Positions 52,460 through 61,451 of a DNA stretch of 64,000 nucleotides are shown piece by piece. Below the pieces are notes generated by a model. The model searched no databases and was not told where the DNA came from. It saw nothing but the letters and a program-made list of their open reading frames with translations. The position numbers were made by a program, and so were the translations under genes. This DNA comes from JAADHI01 sp964451325 (lineage in GTDB: Bacteria > Nitrospirota > Nitrospiria > SBBL01 > JAADHI01), in contig CAYVHO010000002.1 in the NCBI GenBank assembly GCA_964451325.1, positions 186,001 through 250,000 on the forward strand, written 5' to 3'. Positions within the stretch are counted from its first letter, which is position 1. Each line of letters opens with the position of its first letter.

Positions 52460-53029
52460 ATGATGTCTGACGGCGCTTTCATCAAAGAAGAGGGTGGGGC
52501 AAGGCTTGAAGTCTTTTCGATTGACCCTGATGAAGTCATTTTATTTGATCTGATTCAGGATGTGTTCACGCATTACTGGAAAGAGATTCATTTTGGCGTT
52601 TTGATCCAGGGGGCTGCGTGGGAAATTAAAGCCCCCAATGCACCCAAAAAGATTTCCCTCCTGGATGGATACATTACCGTTGATTTTGATGTTTGGCATT
52701 TTCACATTTGTATTGGCTCACATAAAGGCAGTAAAAAACATCCGATTGATCCTGAATCGGCCGCACAGCGACGTACTGCGCGTGTGGAGTTATACTGCCG
52801 TGTCGGTGGAGGCTGTGTGCCTCAAAGTTGGGGGCTGCGTCTGATCAATGGGAGGGAAGAGCAGCAGATGACTGTTTTTCTACCCAACCCCTTTTTAACG
52901 AAGGAGATGAAAGTGACCCGCCATCCTGATTGGTCAAAATTGGCACTTTGGGATCATTTGCGGCAGAAATTTTTAGGACTGGAGCCAGATGACAAAAATG
53001 GTCAAAGTAAAAACATTTCGGCCCATTAA
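52460..53029 (+). CDS. Uncharacterised cobalamin-operon protein
   Basis: A 189-residue soluble protein I do not recognise as a named family. Visible features: no signal peptide; a notable HFHICIGSHKGSKKHP segment (about residues 80-95) with three His and one Cys that could bind a metal; a second part EQQMTVFLPNPFLTKEM. AGGAG lies 4 bases before ATG 52460 and 7 before ATG 52463. Location between a B12-regulated receptor and BtuF suggests a role in uptake or use of corrinoids. Confidence 0.7.
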   Translation: MMSDGAFIKEEGGARLEVFSIDPDEVILFDLIQDVFTHYWKEIHFGVLIQGAAWEIKAPNAPKKISLLDGYITVDFDVWHFHICIGSHKGSKKHPIDPESAAQRRTARVELYCRVGGGCVPQSWGLRLINGREEQQMTVFLPNPFLTKEMKVTRHPDWSKLALWDHLRQKFLGLEPDDKNGQSKNISAH

Positions 53030-54239
53030 CATGAAAAGATTGACCTCCTCAAAACGGGTCCCTTGGTTTTTCATCTTCGGATTTTTATCCGCTCTGATCT
53101 TTCCCTTGTCCGGTCTTGCCGCAGAAGGGCAGGAGGGTCAAACGCGGAAAGAATGCGTTTCCAATTATGACAAAGACATCGATTATTTCCCGGACAAGCT
53201 CTCGGTGGATTATGCCGAGGGGTTTCAGGTCAGCTATCATAAACATTACAAACGGGTCAAAGTGGTTGGCCCCTGGAAAAAAGGCGACGAAACCTTCGAA
53301 TATGTCCTGGTGCAGTGTGGCACCCCGATCCCAAAAGGTTTTGAGGATGCCCAGATTGTGCACATTCCCGCTAAAAGTATGATTGTGCTTTCAACGACAT
53401 ACTTTTATTTTGTTGAACAACTCGAGTTATTGGATCGTTTAATCGGTGTCTCCAATTTTGAACGGGTCAACTCTCCTCGTATTTTAAAATTAATTGCCGA
53501 GAAAAAAATCGTGGAGGTGGGACGCAATGTCGATCTCAATCTGGAATCGACAACACGATTGAACCCGGACATTGTTATGACCTATGGCACGGGAAACCCC
53601 TATCGAGATGGCTACAGGGCCTTGATGAAGTTTGGCATACGCGTGGGTGTTTTTGCCGAATATATGGAGCCGAGTCCTTTGGGGCGTGCGGAGTGGATAA
53701 AATTCATGGCGCTTTTTTTTAACCGGGAAAAAAAGGCACGCTCGGTTTTTGACCACATTGTAGATCAATATCAGGAAATGAAACAACGAACTCAAAATGT
53801 AACAAATCGGCCTACGGTTTTTACCGGGAGAAGTCTGGAAGGCACGTGGTATATGTCTGGCGGCAGGAGCTATATGGCGACTTTTTTGAAAGATGCCGGT
53901 GCAGATTTTTTGTGGTCTGATAATACATCGCTCGGCAGTCTGCATCTGGATTTAGAGTCCGTTTTTCTTAAAGCGGCGGATGCGGAGTATTGGCTCAATA
54001 CAGGACAGTGGAGGAGTTTAGCCGATGGACGTTCCCAGGATGAGCGTTATGCGTATTTTGCGGCGTTTAAGCCGGGGAAAATTTATAACAATAATGCCTT
54101 GCTCAATCCCCATGGCGGCAATGACTATTGGGAGCGAGGGATTGTTAATCCACACCTGGTTCTGGCGGATATGATCAAAATTTTTCACCCGAACCTACTG
54201 CCAGAACACACGCTGATTTGGTATCGTGCTCTGCGATAA
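52989..54239 (+). CDS. btuF: Corrinoid/metal-chelate ABC transporter binding protein
   Basis: Periplasmic substrate-binding protein of the class III (BtuF/FhuD) type, 416 residues. Signal peptide region about residues 24-46 (ending SGLAAE); the binding domain contains IVHIPAKSMIVLSTTYFYFVEQLE, NPDIVMTYG and LHLDLESVFLKAADAEYWL. The ATG at 52989 has GGAG 5 bases upstream; ATG 53031 without a clear site would give a shorter, more standard signal. It is longer than E. coli BtuF (266), with a pre-domain of about 60 residues. Followed by permease and ATPase genes. Confidence 0.85.
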   Translation: MTKMVKVKTFRPINMKRLTSSKRVPWFFIFGFLSALIFPLSGLAAEGQEGQTRKECVSNYDKDIDYFPDKLSVDYAEGFQVSYHKHYKRVKVVGPWKKGDETFEYVLVQCGTPIPKGFEDAQIVHIPAKSMIVLSTTYFYFVEQLELLDRLIGVSNFERVNSPRILKLIAEKKIVEVGRNVDLNLESTTRLNPDIVMTYGTGNPYRDGYRALMKFGIRVGVFAEYMEPSPLGRAEWIKFMALFFNREKKARSVFDHIVDQYQEMKQRTQNVTNRPTVFTGRSLEGTWYMSGGRSYMATFLKDAGADFLWSDNTSLGSLHLDLESVFLKAADAEYWLNTGQWRSLADGRSQDERYAYFAAFKPGKIYNNNALLNPHGGNDYWERGIVNPHLVLADMIKIFHPNLLPEHTLIWYRALR

Positions 54240-54246
54240 AAATGCA

Positions 54247-54268
54247 AACTGAATCAAAGCTTCTTTAG
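54247..54268 (+). repeat. Dispersed repeat, degenerate half copy E
   Basis: ACTGAATCAAAGCTTCTTTAG-like segment, close to one arm and centre of the riboswitch copy (one gap, few changes). Only one side is present. Confidence 0.4.
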
Positions 54269-54294
54269 GATTGTGAAACTAGGATTGTGAAACT
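54267..54294 (+). repeat. 14-bp tandem duplication at the btuC start
   Basis: AGGATTGTGAAACT occurs twice in direct succession (54267-54280, 54281-54294). Each unit contains a GTGAAACT, so two possible GTG codons exist; only the second is used in frame with btuC. Confidence 0.85.
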
Positions 54295-55357
54295 GCAAAA
54301 TATCACACTAAAAACGTTTTCTGGTCGAGACAAAAAATTGTGGATGCTTTCATGGGCAGGCATCGTTTTGATGCTGATGTTTCTTTTTTTTCTGGCCTTA
54401 AGTGTGGGTTCGGTCTCCATTCCGCTGGAGACCACCTTTAAAATTATGATGAACAGAGGGGAAGATCTGATCTTGCATCGCATTATCTGGGACTTGCGTT
54501 TTCCAAAGATTCTCACCGCGCTGCTCGCGGGTGCGGCCCTGTCTGTCAGCGGACTTCAGATGCAGACCCTGTTTCGGAATCCTCTGGCAGGCCCTTTTGT
54601 ATTGGGCATCAATGCGGGTGCAAGTCTGGGTGTCGCCTTGGTGGTGCTCGGCACGGGTGTCGGTCTCGCATTTTTGGGAGAGGCGAGCAGGATGGGGCAA
54701 TTGAGTTTATTTTTTGCTTCGATCATGGGGGCTGCATTGGTTTTAATCATCGTGATCTCTCTTTCTCAGCGCGTTCAAAACAATGTCACCTTGCTGATTG
54801 TCGGTCTCATCTTTGGTCTGATGGTCAATAGCCTGGTCAGCATTCTCATTTATTTTAGTGAACCGGAAGAAATTCAGTCTTATTTGATCTGGACTTTTGG
54901 CAGCTTCAGGGGCGTGACCTGGGACAAGCTGGCCTTACTCGCGCCCGCAATTTTATTGGGCTTGATGATCTCTCTGATCACGATCAAACCCCTCAATGCA
55001 CTGTTGTTGGGGGAAACCTATGCCCGAAGCATGGGACTTTCTTTAAAAAGCGCACGCCGTCTCATTATTATGAGTACCGCTATTTTAGCAGGCAGTGTCA
55101 CGGCCTTTTGCGGCCCGATCGGGTTTCTGGGCATTGCCGTGCCCCATCTCTGTCGGGGATTGTTTAAGACCTCCGATCATCGTATTCTTTTTCCCGCCGT
55201 GCTCTTGATCGGCGCAGCACTCGCCCTGCTTTCCGAGATCGTGGCGCAACTTCCCGGTACGCAACACACCCTACCCTTAAATGCCATTACCGCATTACTG
55301 GGAGGCCCGGTCATGCTCTGGGTGATTTTAAAACGTCGTATTTCGGTGAGGGCATGA
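54287..55357 (+). CDS. btuC: Corrinoid ABC transporter permease
   Basis: FecCD/BtuC family membrane subunit, 356 residues with about ten hydrophobic segments. The ATPase-contact region ARSMGLSLKSARRLIIMS and FCGPIGFLGIAVPHLCRGL are family hallmarks. The GTG start (54287) lies in the second copy of a 14-base tandem repeat and has only a weak AGG ribosome site. Its stop overlaps the ATPase start by 4 bases (ATGA). Confidence 0.92.
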   Translation: MKLQNITLKTFSGRDKKLWMLSWAGIVLMLMFLFFLALSVGSVSIPLETTFKIMMNRGEDLILHRIIWDLRFPKILTALLAGAALSVSGLQMQTLFRNPLAGPFVLGINAGASLGVALVVLGTGVGLAFLGEASRMGQLSLFFASIMGAALVLIIVISLSQRVQNNVTLLIVGLIFGLMVNSLVSILIYFSEPEEIQSYLIWTFGSFRGVTWDKLALLAPAILLGLMISLITIKPLNALLLGETYARSMGLSLKSARRLIIMSTAILAGSVTAFCGPIGFLGIAVPHLCRGLFKTSDHRILFPAVLLIGAALALLSEIVAQLPGTQHTLPLNAITALLGGPVMLWVILKRRISVRA

Positions 55358-56361
55358 GAGAAATCAAATTAAGTACCTCTGCTTTGGGCATCGGTTATGC
55401 GCAAGCGCCTGCCATGCTGGTCAAAAATCTCAATCTGGAACTATACGGCGGAGAGTTGGTTTGTTTATTGGGCCCCAACGGGGTCGGAAAATCAACCCTG
55501 ATGCGGACGCTTTGCGGTCTGCAAGCGCCCTTGCAAGGCACCATTGAAATCATGGGAAAGCCTTTGTCTGTGCTTTCAGCGCAGGCGCGGGCAAAATATT
55601 TTGCAGTGGTGTTGACCGAGCGGCCTCAGTTGGGGCCTTTTTCGGTACGGGATCTGGTCGGTCTGGGACGTTATCCCCACACCACGGGATTTGGCCGACT
55701 CAGTGCGTATGACCAGGAGGTGATCGCGTGGGCCATTCAATCTACCGATATTGTTTCGATTCAAGCCTGTGATGTCAATGAATTGAGCGATGGACAAACA
55801 CAGCGTGTGATGATCGCCAGAGCCTTGGCACAAGAACCTCAATTATTATTTTTGGACGAACCCACCGCATTTCTGGACTTACCCGGTCGGGTTGAGATCA
55901 CAAAATTATTAAAACATCTGGCCCGAAGCACAAAAAAATCCATTTTAATGTCAACACATGACTTGGATTTAGCCCTGAGTGTGGCGGATCGCCTATGGCT
56001 TTTGGGGGTGGATGCTTCTTTGCAAACAGGCGCCCCTGAGGACTTGGTTTTGGGGGGTGCTTTTGAAAATGCTTTCTGCGGGAAGGACATTGTTTTTGAT
56101 CACAAGCGAGGCACCTTTAGGTCGCGTCAGGCATTTTCCGAGGTCATCGCGCTTCGTGGAGAAGGACTCGCCCGGTTTTGGACCGCACACGCCCTTGAAC
56201 GGGAAGGTTTCAAAATCATCGCAGATGAAGGAAAACAGGAGCGATGTGTTGAAGTTTGTGAAAATGGGACGGCCTGGATTTCAAGGTTTTACGGGAGGGA
56301 GCAAGAACATGCTTCCATTTATGAATTACTCACAACAATTCACGCCTTGAAAGAAGACTGA
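55354..56361 (+). CDS. btuD: Corrinoid ABC transporter ATPase
   Basis: A 335-residue ABC ATPase. Walker A GPNGVGKSTLMRTL, signature LSDGQTQRVMIARAL (SDGQ instead of SGGQ), Walker B LLFLDEPTAFLDL, and switch His in STHDLD. About 85 extra C-terminal residues follow the ATPase core (from about 250), as in some iron-chelate ATPases. It completes the btuFCD set. Its stop lies 31 bases before my cbiD start. Confidence 0.93.
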   Translation: MREIKLSTSALGIGYAQAPAMLVKNLNLELYGGELVCLLGPNGVGKSTLMRTLCGLQAPLQGTIEIMGKPLSVLSAQARAKYFAVVLTERPQLGPFSVRDLVGLGRYPHTTGFGRLSAYDQEVIAWAIQSTDIVSIQACDVNELSDGQTQRVMIARALAQEPQLLFLDEPTAFLDLPGRVEITKLLKHLARSTKKSILMSTHDLDLALSVADRLWLLGVDASLQTGAPEDLVLGGAFENAFCGKDIVFDHKRGTFRSRQAFSEVIALRGEGLARFWTAHALEREGFKIIADEGKQERCVEVCENGTAWISRFYGREQEHASIYELLTTIHALKED

Positions 56362-56392
56362 GATTATTGAGCAAGGGGGGCAAGGGGGAAAG

Positions 56393-57502
56393 ATAAAAAC
56401 ATCTCCTACAAAAAAGAAAGATCTCCGCAATGGCTGGACAACTGGCATCTGTGCGGCGGCCGCGGCAAAAGCTGCCGCAAAAGCCTTGTGTACACAGCAA
56501 GACATCAGATCGGTGGAGGTCACACTGCCGATGCGGATCAAACAGCGTTTTGAGGTCGATCAATGTGTGTTTACTCCACAAGAAGCCACCTGTGTTGTGA
56601 TTAAAGATGCTGGAGACGACCCGGATTGCACAAACGGCGCCCACCTAACCGCCACCGTGTCATGGTGCAAAGTCGTGGGAGATATTCAATTGAAGGGGGG
56701 TTCAGGTGTGGCGACCGTGACAAAAGCAGGTTTGGGTTTGCTCGTGGGAAGTCCGGCAATTAACCCCGTTCCATTTAAAAATATCAAAGAGATGGTGAGA
56801 GAAGCCTTAGGCGTGCAACTGGAAACACAAGGTGTGCAAGTGGTGATTGCAGTTCCCGAGGGTGAAGCGATGTCGGAGAAGACACAAAATGCGCGTTTGG
56901 GGCTTGTGGGCGGTATTTCGATTTTAGGCACAAGCGGTATTGTGCGGCCTTATTCTTCGGCAGCCTACAAAGTTTCTATTGCACAAGGCATTGATGTGGC
57001 TCGGGGTGAGGGCTTAAGGACGCTTGTGTTGACCACGGGTGGTAAGAGCGAGGCTTACCTCATGCATCACACCGCTTTGCCTGCTTCGTGCTATGTGCAG
57101 ATGGGGGATTTTACGGGATTTTCGCTCAAACGTGCTGAAAAGCGTGGGTTTAAAAAAGTCATCATCGGCGGTATGCCGGGAAAACTCAGCAAAATCGCCA
57201 TGGGGAAAATGCAGACGCATGTTGCGGGCAGTCAGGTGAATCTCGCTTTTTTGGCGGAGATTGGCCGAAAAGCCGGGGCTTCCGATGAAATTGTGCGGAA
57301 GATTGCCGCAGCCAATACTGCACGGCATGTTCAGGAAATTGTGGCGAAACAAGGGCTTCAGGGTTTTTGGGACATCGTGGCACAAAGGGTTTGTGAGGTT
57401 TCCCGCAAGGAAGTGCAGGAGAGGCTGTGTGTGGCTTGTCTCTTGGTTGATTTTGAGGGTGAAGTCATTGGAAGCGCAGAGATTGGGGAGGGGGCACATT
57501 GA
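56393..57502 (+). CDS. cbiD: Cobalt-precorrin-5B C1-methyltransferase, non-standard start
   Basis: Methylates C-1 in the anaerobic pathway. The conserved N-terminal motif is LRNGWTTGICAAAAAKAAAK (LR-x-GYTTG-x-CA in the family) at 56423-56482. The first ATG/GTG/TTG in this frame is behind it, and the frame is closed only at 56348-56350. Candidates upstream are ATA 56393 (AGGGGG ribosome-like run before it, product of 369 residues, leader length matches relatives) or ATT 56363/56366. A normal ATG may have been changed to ATA, or a base is missing in one of the G runs at 56375-56388, where an out-of-frame TTG precedes. Later blocks LGLLVGSPAINPVP, GISILGTSGIVRPYS and the C-terminal part are intact. 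Confidence 0.88.
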   Translation: MKTSPTKKKDLRNGWTTGICAAAAAKAAAKALCTQQDIRSVEVTLPMRIKQRFEVDQCVFTPQEATCVVIKDAGDDPDCTNGAHLTATVSWCKVVGDIQLKGGSGVATVTKAGLGLLVGSPAINPVPFKNIKEMVREALGVQLETQGVQVVIAVPEGEAMSEKTQNARLGLVGGISILGTSGIVRPYSSAAYKVSIAQGIDVARGEGLRTLVLTTGGKSEAYLMHHTALPASCYVQMGDFTGFSLKRAEKRGFKKVIIGGMPGKLSKIAMGKMQTHVAGSQVNLAFLAEIGRKAGASDEIVRKIAAANTARHVQEIVAKQGLQGFWDIVAQRVCEVSRKEVQERLCVACLLVDFEGEVIGSAEIGEGAH

Positions 57503-58710
57503 ATCAAATCGTGTATGTCGTCGGTATGGGCGACAATGGCAAAGAAAGTCTGGCACATGAAGCCCTTCAAATCGTTTCGCAGGCAGAAGTGCTTGTCGGA
57601 GGGGATCGGCACCTCGCATGTTTCCCCGAATCGCCTGCTGAAAAAGTGTCTATTCAAAATAATTTGAGCATGGTTACAGAAAAAATAAGGACTGAAAAAC
57701 GCCGAGTGGTCGTGCTCGCTTCGGGGGACCCTCTGTTTTACGGCATTGCGGCCTATCTCCTAAAAAAAATGGGTGCGGCGCGTTTGCAAGTCATTCCCAA
57801 TACCTCTTCCATGCAGCTCGCTTTTGCAAAGATATTGATCGCCTGGCAGGATGCTTTATTGATCAGTTGCCATGCCAAACCCCTGGCCCCTCATATTCAA
57901 AAAATTCGCCGGGCCCTTAAAATCGGCATTTTTACGGATCAGAAGAACACCCCGGCTCAGATCGCAACACAACTTTTGCAAGCCGGACTTTCAGATTTCC
58001 GCGCCTTTGTCTGTGAAAACCTGGGTGGAACAAATGAACAAGTGATCGAAGCGGATTTGAGTGAATTGCCCGGCCGGGATTTTGCGCCGCTCAATGTCTT
58101 GATTCTCATCAAACAGGAACGGCCTGTCATTTTTTCAAAATGGCGCGCATCTTTTGGTATTCCCGATCAACAATTTCATCAACGTCAGCCGCTCAAAGGT
58201 TTGATTACAAAATCCGAAGTCCGGGTCATTAGTTTGAGCAAGATGCAAATTTGTCCTGGAGACATCGTTTGGGACATTGGTGCAGGTTCGGGTTCAATAT
58301 CTATCGAAGCGGCTTTGCTGGGGGCAAAGGTGTGGGCGATTGAAAAAAATTCGGGTGATATCGACATCATTCAAAAAAATATCAGACAATTTGGCACAGA
58401 AGAGATCACGACCATTCACGGTTTAGCCCCTGAAGCGCTACTGGATTTGCCTGATCCTGATGCCGTCTTTATTGGCGGTTCCGCCGGAAAAATGAAAGAA
58501 ATCATTCAGCTTTCTCAAATGCGCCTGAAAAACAAAGGACGACTGGTCATCAACGTCGCCACGCTCGAAAATCTGGCACAAATCAACACCGAAACAGAAA
58601 CGGTTTTTGAGACGACCCTGGTGCAGATTAGTCGCAGTCGCCCGATTTTAAATCTGAACCGTCTTGAAGCCTTAAATCCGGTTTTTGTTCTTTCATGGGA
58701 GAAAAAATAA
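57499..58710 (+). CDS. cbiET: Cobalt-precorrin-6B/7 methyltransferase, CbiE-CbiT fusion
   Basis: Bifunctional protein for C5 and C15 methylation and decarboxylation. The first half (about 1-205) is CbiE: YVVGMGDNGKESL, LASGDPLFYGIAAYLL. The second half (from about 215) is CbiT: DIGAGSGSISIEAALLGA and VFIGGSAGKMKEII. Such fusions are known as CobL. TTG start overlaps the cbiD stop by 4 bases (TTGA). The length (403) is as in CobL. Confidence 0.94.
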   Translation: MNQIVYVVGMGDNGKESLAHEALQIVSQAEVLVGGDRHLACFPESPAEKVSIQNNLSMVTEKIRTEKRRVVVLASGDPLFYGIAAYLLKKMGAARLQVIPNTSSMQLAFAKILIAWQDALLISCHAKPLAPHIQKIRRALKIGIFTDQKNTPAQIATQLLQAGLSDFRAFVCENLGGTNEQVIEADLSELPGRDFAPLNVLILIKQERPVIFSKWRASFGIPDQQFHQRQPLKGLITKSEVRVISLSKMQICPGDIVWDIGAGSGSISIEAALLGAKVWAIEKNSGDIDIIQKNIRQFGTEEITTIHGLAPEALLDLPDPDAVFIGGSAGKMKEIIQLSQMRLKNKGRLVINVATLENLAQINTETETVFETTLVQISRSRPILNLNRLEALNPVFVLSWEKK

Positions 58711-58711
58711 G

Positions 58712-59764
58712 ATGAAAACAGCCACAATCGCCATTACGAAACATGGGGCCGTGATCGCTCGAAAACTGAGCGGGGATCGATTTATTAAAAACAAATTTAA
58801 AATCGAGGAAGAAAGTCAGTCCGATATTCACTATTTCGACAGTCCCATTAAAGCGCTCACGGCTGAAATATGGTCACAGTACGACGCCCTGATTTATGTC
58901 GTCTCTTTGGGTGCAGTCGTCCGTACGATTGCCCCTTTTTTAAAGGACAAACACCAAGATCCGGCGATTATTGTTGTGGATGACAAAGCCCAGTTTGTGA
59001 TCAGTGTGCTTTCGGGGCATGTGGGTGGGGCGAATCAATTAACACAGGAAATTTCGGACCAACTCGGTGCTAAAGCCATCATCACCACGGCAAGCGATGT
59101 GGGCTTGACCATTCCCGTCGATATCTTGGGACGGGAATTGGGTTGGACGACGGAGGGCGAGCCGTTTATCACGCCAGTGAGTGCTGCGGTGGTGAATGAA
59201 GAACAGGTCGCGTTTGTGCAAGAGGCGGGTGAAACAAACTGGTGGCAACGGAAAAGGCCCCTGCCAAAAAATATCGTTTTGACCTCCCTGGAAAAATTGG
59301 AAAAGGCGCCAGAAGGTTTTAGCGCGCTGCTCTGTGTCACGGATAGAATCATTGCAAAGCCGCCCATTGAACGGACCGTTTTTTATCGACCGAAGTCCCT
59401 GGTGCTGGGCATTGGCTGTGATCGTGGCACGTCCTGCGAACGCATTGAAGCCTTTGTGCTGGAAATCCTCAAAAAAGAAAAACTCGTCTTTAAAAGTGTG
59501 AGAAATGTGGCGACTGCCGAAGCAAAACGCGACGAACCCGGCTTGAATGCCTACTGTGAAAAATACGGTTTTGCCTTGGTCTGTTATGCGAGTGAAACAC
59601 TCAAAAAGGTGAAAGCCCCCAATCCTTCGGCAATGGTCTTGAAACATGTCGGCACACCGGGTGTTTCCGAACCTGCGGCCATGATTTCTTCGGGTGGAGC
59701 GCTGATTGTGCCTAAACAAAAGACCCTAAACATAACGCTGGCCATCGCACGGGTTAAATATTAA
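58712..59764 (+). CDS. cbiG: Cobalt-precorrin-5A hydrolase
   Basis: Opens the delta-lactone of cobalt-precorrin-5A. The 350 residues hold the N-terminal domain YVVSLGAVVRTIAPFL with VLSGHVGGANQLTQEI, and the C-terminal CbiG domain VLGIGCDRGTSCERIEAFV and VGTPGVSEPAAM. ATG 58712 lies 1 base after the cbiET stop; a longer frame from 58685 is inside the previous gene. Confidence 0.94.
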   Translation: MKTATIAITKHGAVIARKLSGDRFIKNKFKIEEESQSDIHYFDSPIKALTAEIWSQYDALIYVVSLGAVVRTIAPFLKDKHQDPAIIVVDDKAQFVISVLSGHVGGANQLTQEISDQLGAKAIITTASDVGLTIPVDILGRELGWTTEGEPFITPVSAAVVNEEQVAFVQEAGETNWWQRKRPLPKNIVLTSLEKLEKAPEGFSALLCVTDRIIAKPPIERTVFYRPKSLVLGIGCDRGTSCERIEAFVLEILKKEKLVFKSVRNVATAEAKRDEPGLNAYCEKYGFALVCYASETLKKVKAPNPSAMVLKHVGTPGVSEPAAMISSGGALIVPKQKTLNITLAIARVKY

Positions 59765-59769
59765 ATAAC

Positions 59770-59854
59770 CGTAGGGGCGACCCCCCGTGGTCGCCCGGAT
59801 TACCCCTCTCGGCACCCGGAAAAATAAGGGCGACCACGGGGGGGCGCCCCTACG
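59770..59854. repeat. 27-bp near-perfect inverted repeat between cbiG and cbiH-L
   Basis: Arms 59770-59796 and 59828-59854 pair with one mismatch; spacer 31 bases. GTAGGGGCGACC type, reminiscent of small non-autonomous elements that many bacterial genomes carry in multiple copies between genes. It interrupts the otherwise tightly packed cbi operon. Confidence 0.8.
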
Positions 59855-59882
59855 AAACGTGTAAAAAATCAGGAGAAAAATT

Positions 59883-61451
59883 GTGAAAAAAGGAAAACTC
59901 TTTCTCGTGGGTTTTGGCCCCGGCAGCCAGGATCATTTGACACAACGGGCCAAAGAAGCCATTGCCGAAGCGGAAATCATTATTGGGTATACGACCTATA
60001 TTCGTTTGGTGAAACCGCTTTGTGAAGGCAAAGAAGTGATCTACACGGGCATGACGGAAGAGTTGGCACGGGCGCGAAAGGCCGTGGACATGGCCTACGC
60101 GGGGAAAAAAGTTGCACTTGTTTCATCGGGCGATGTGGGCATTTACGGCATGGCCGGCCCTGCCTTTGAATGTCTCAAAGAGAAGGGGTGGAAACGCGGC
60201 GGGACGATTGATGTCGAAGTTGTGCCGGGGGTCACCGCAGGCAGTGCCTGTGCCAGTATCATGGGCGCACCCTTGAGCCATGATTTTTGCAATATCAGCT
60301 TATCTGACTTACTCACCCCTTGGGAGGTTATCAAACAGCGTTTGGAGGCTGCCGCAAAAGCCGATTTTGTCACCGTACTCTACAACCCGAAAAGCGGCCG
60401 CCGCACAAAACAAATCGTTGAAGCCCAGAAGATTTTTTTACAATATCGTAAAAGTACTACCCCGGTGGCCCTGGTGAAGTCGGCCTATCGCGATCTTGAA
60501 CAGATTGTTTTGACCGATTTAGATGACATGCTGGAGCACGAAATTGGGATGCTCACGACGGTCATTATTGGCAATAAAATGACCTTCACTTTAGATGGTC
60601 TGATGATTACCCCCCGGGGCTACCAGAGCAAGTATCAACTCGACAGCTTAGACGAAAAATCCGTCCAACTGATGCGCGAAAAAGTCATTGAAGCCAAACC
60701 TGCACACTCTCTCAAGACTTACGGCACGTTTTACGGCATCGGGGTCGGGCCAGGTTATACCAAGTATCTCACCCTTCAAGCGCGGGATGTGATCGAAAAG
60801 GTGCGCTATCTTTTTTATCCCAGGGGCAACGCCACAGACGAGAGCCTGGCCTTAAATACCATCGAGCCTTTTATGCGAAAAGACACACAGGTGGAAGAGT
60901 TGATGTTTCCCATGACGACAGATCGCAATCAACTCGAATATTATTGGAACTTGAATGCCAAAAAAGTCGCGGACATTCTTAAAACCGGGGCCGATGTGGC
61001 TTTTGTCACCTTGGGTGATGCGACCCTTTATTCCACCTATATTTACATCGTGAAAACCTTGAAAGAACTGCTACCCACAGTGCCCATCGAAACCATCCCC
61101 GGTATTTCGGCTTTTTCGGCTGCGGCGGCCATGATCAATCAAAGTATCGGTGAGGGCAAAGGGCGTGTTGCGATTTTGCCCGTCAATCGAGATGTTTCAA
61201 ATGTACAGGATGCCCTGGAAAATTTTGACACCATCGTGTTGATGAAAGTGGGTTCAAAGCTCAATCGTGTGGTCAAACTGCTTGAAGAGATGAAATTGAT
61301 CGACAACGCGGTGTTGTTGAGCTATATCGGCACGGAAGATGAAAGGGTCGAACGCGATTTGAAAAAATTCAGAAATCAGACTTTAGGGTATATGACGCTC
61401 GTGCTGGTCAAAAAAAATGAACAGTTTTTGTTGGATGAGGATGAGAGATGA
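59883..61451 (+). CDS. CbiH-CbiL fusion: precorrin-3B C17- and precorrin-2 C20-methyltransferase
   Basis: Bifunctional methyltransferase of 522 residues. Residues about 5-250 are CbiH/CobJ: LVGFGPGSQDHLTQRAKEA, SSGDVGIYGMAGPAFE, VVPGVTAGSACASIMGAPLS. From about 280 the second half is CbiL/CobI: FYGIGVGPGYTKYLTLQA, TLGDATLYSTYIYIVKTL, IPGISAFSAAAAM. Known fusions such as actinobacterial CobIJ have the opposite order. GTG start with AGGAG 7 bases upstream. Its stop overlaps cbiF by 4 bases. Confidence 0.93.
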   Translation: MKKGKLFLVGFGPGSQDHLTQRAKEAIAEAEIIIGYTTYIRLVKPLCEGKEVIYTGMTEELARARKAVDMAYAGKKVALVSSGDVGIYGMAGPAFECLKEKGWKRGGTIDVEVVPGVTAGSACASIMGAPLSHDFCNISLSDLLTPWEVIKQRLEAAAKADFVTVLYNPKSGRRTKQIVEAQKIFLQYRKSTTPVALVKSAYRDLEQIVLTDLDDMLEHEIGMLTTVIIGNKMTFTLDGLMITPRGYQSKYQLDSLDEKSVQLMREKVIEAKPAHSLKTYGTFYGIGVGPGYTKYLTLQARDVIEKVRYLFYPRGNATDESLALNTIEPFMRKDTQVEELMFPMTTDRNQLEYYWNLNAKKVADILKTGADVAFVTLGDATLYSTYIYIVKTLKELLPTVPIETIPGISAFSAAAAMINQSIGEGKGRVAILPVNRDVSNVQDALENFDTIVLMKVGSKLNRVVKLLEEMKLIDNAVLLSYIGTEDERVERDLKKFRNQTLGYMTLVLVKKNEQFLLDEDER

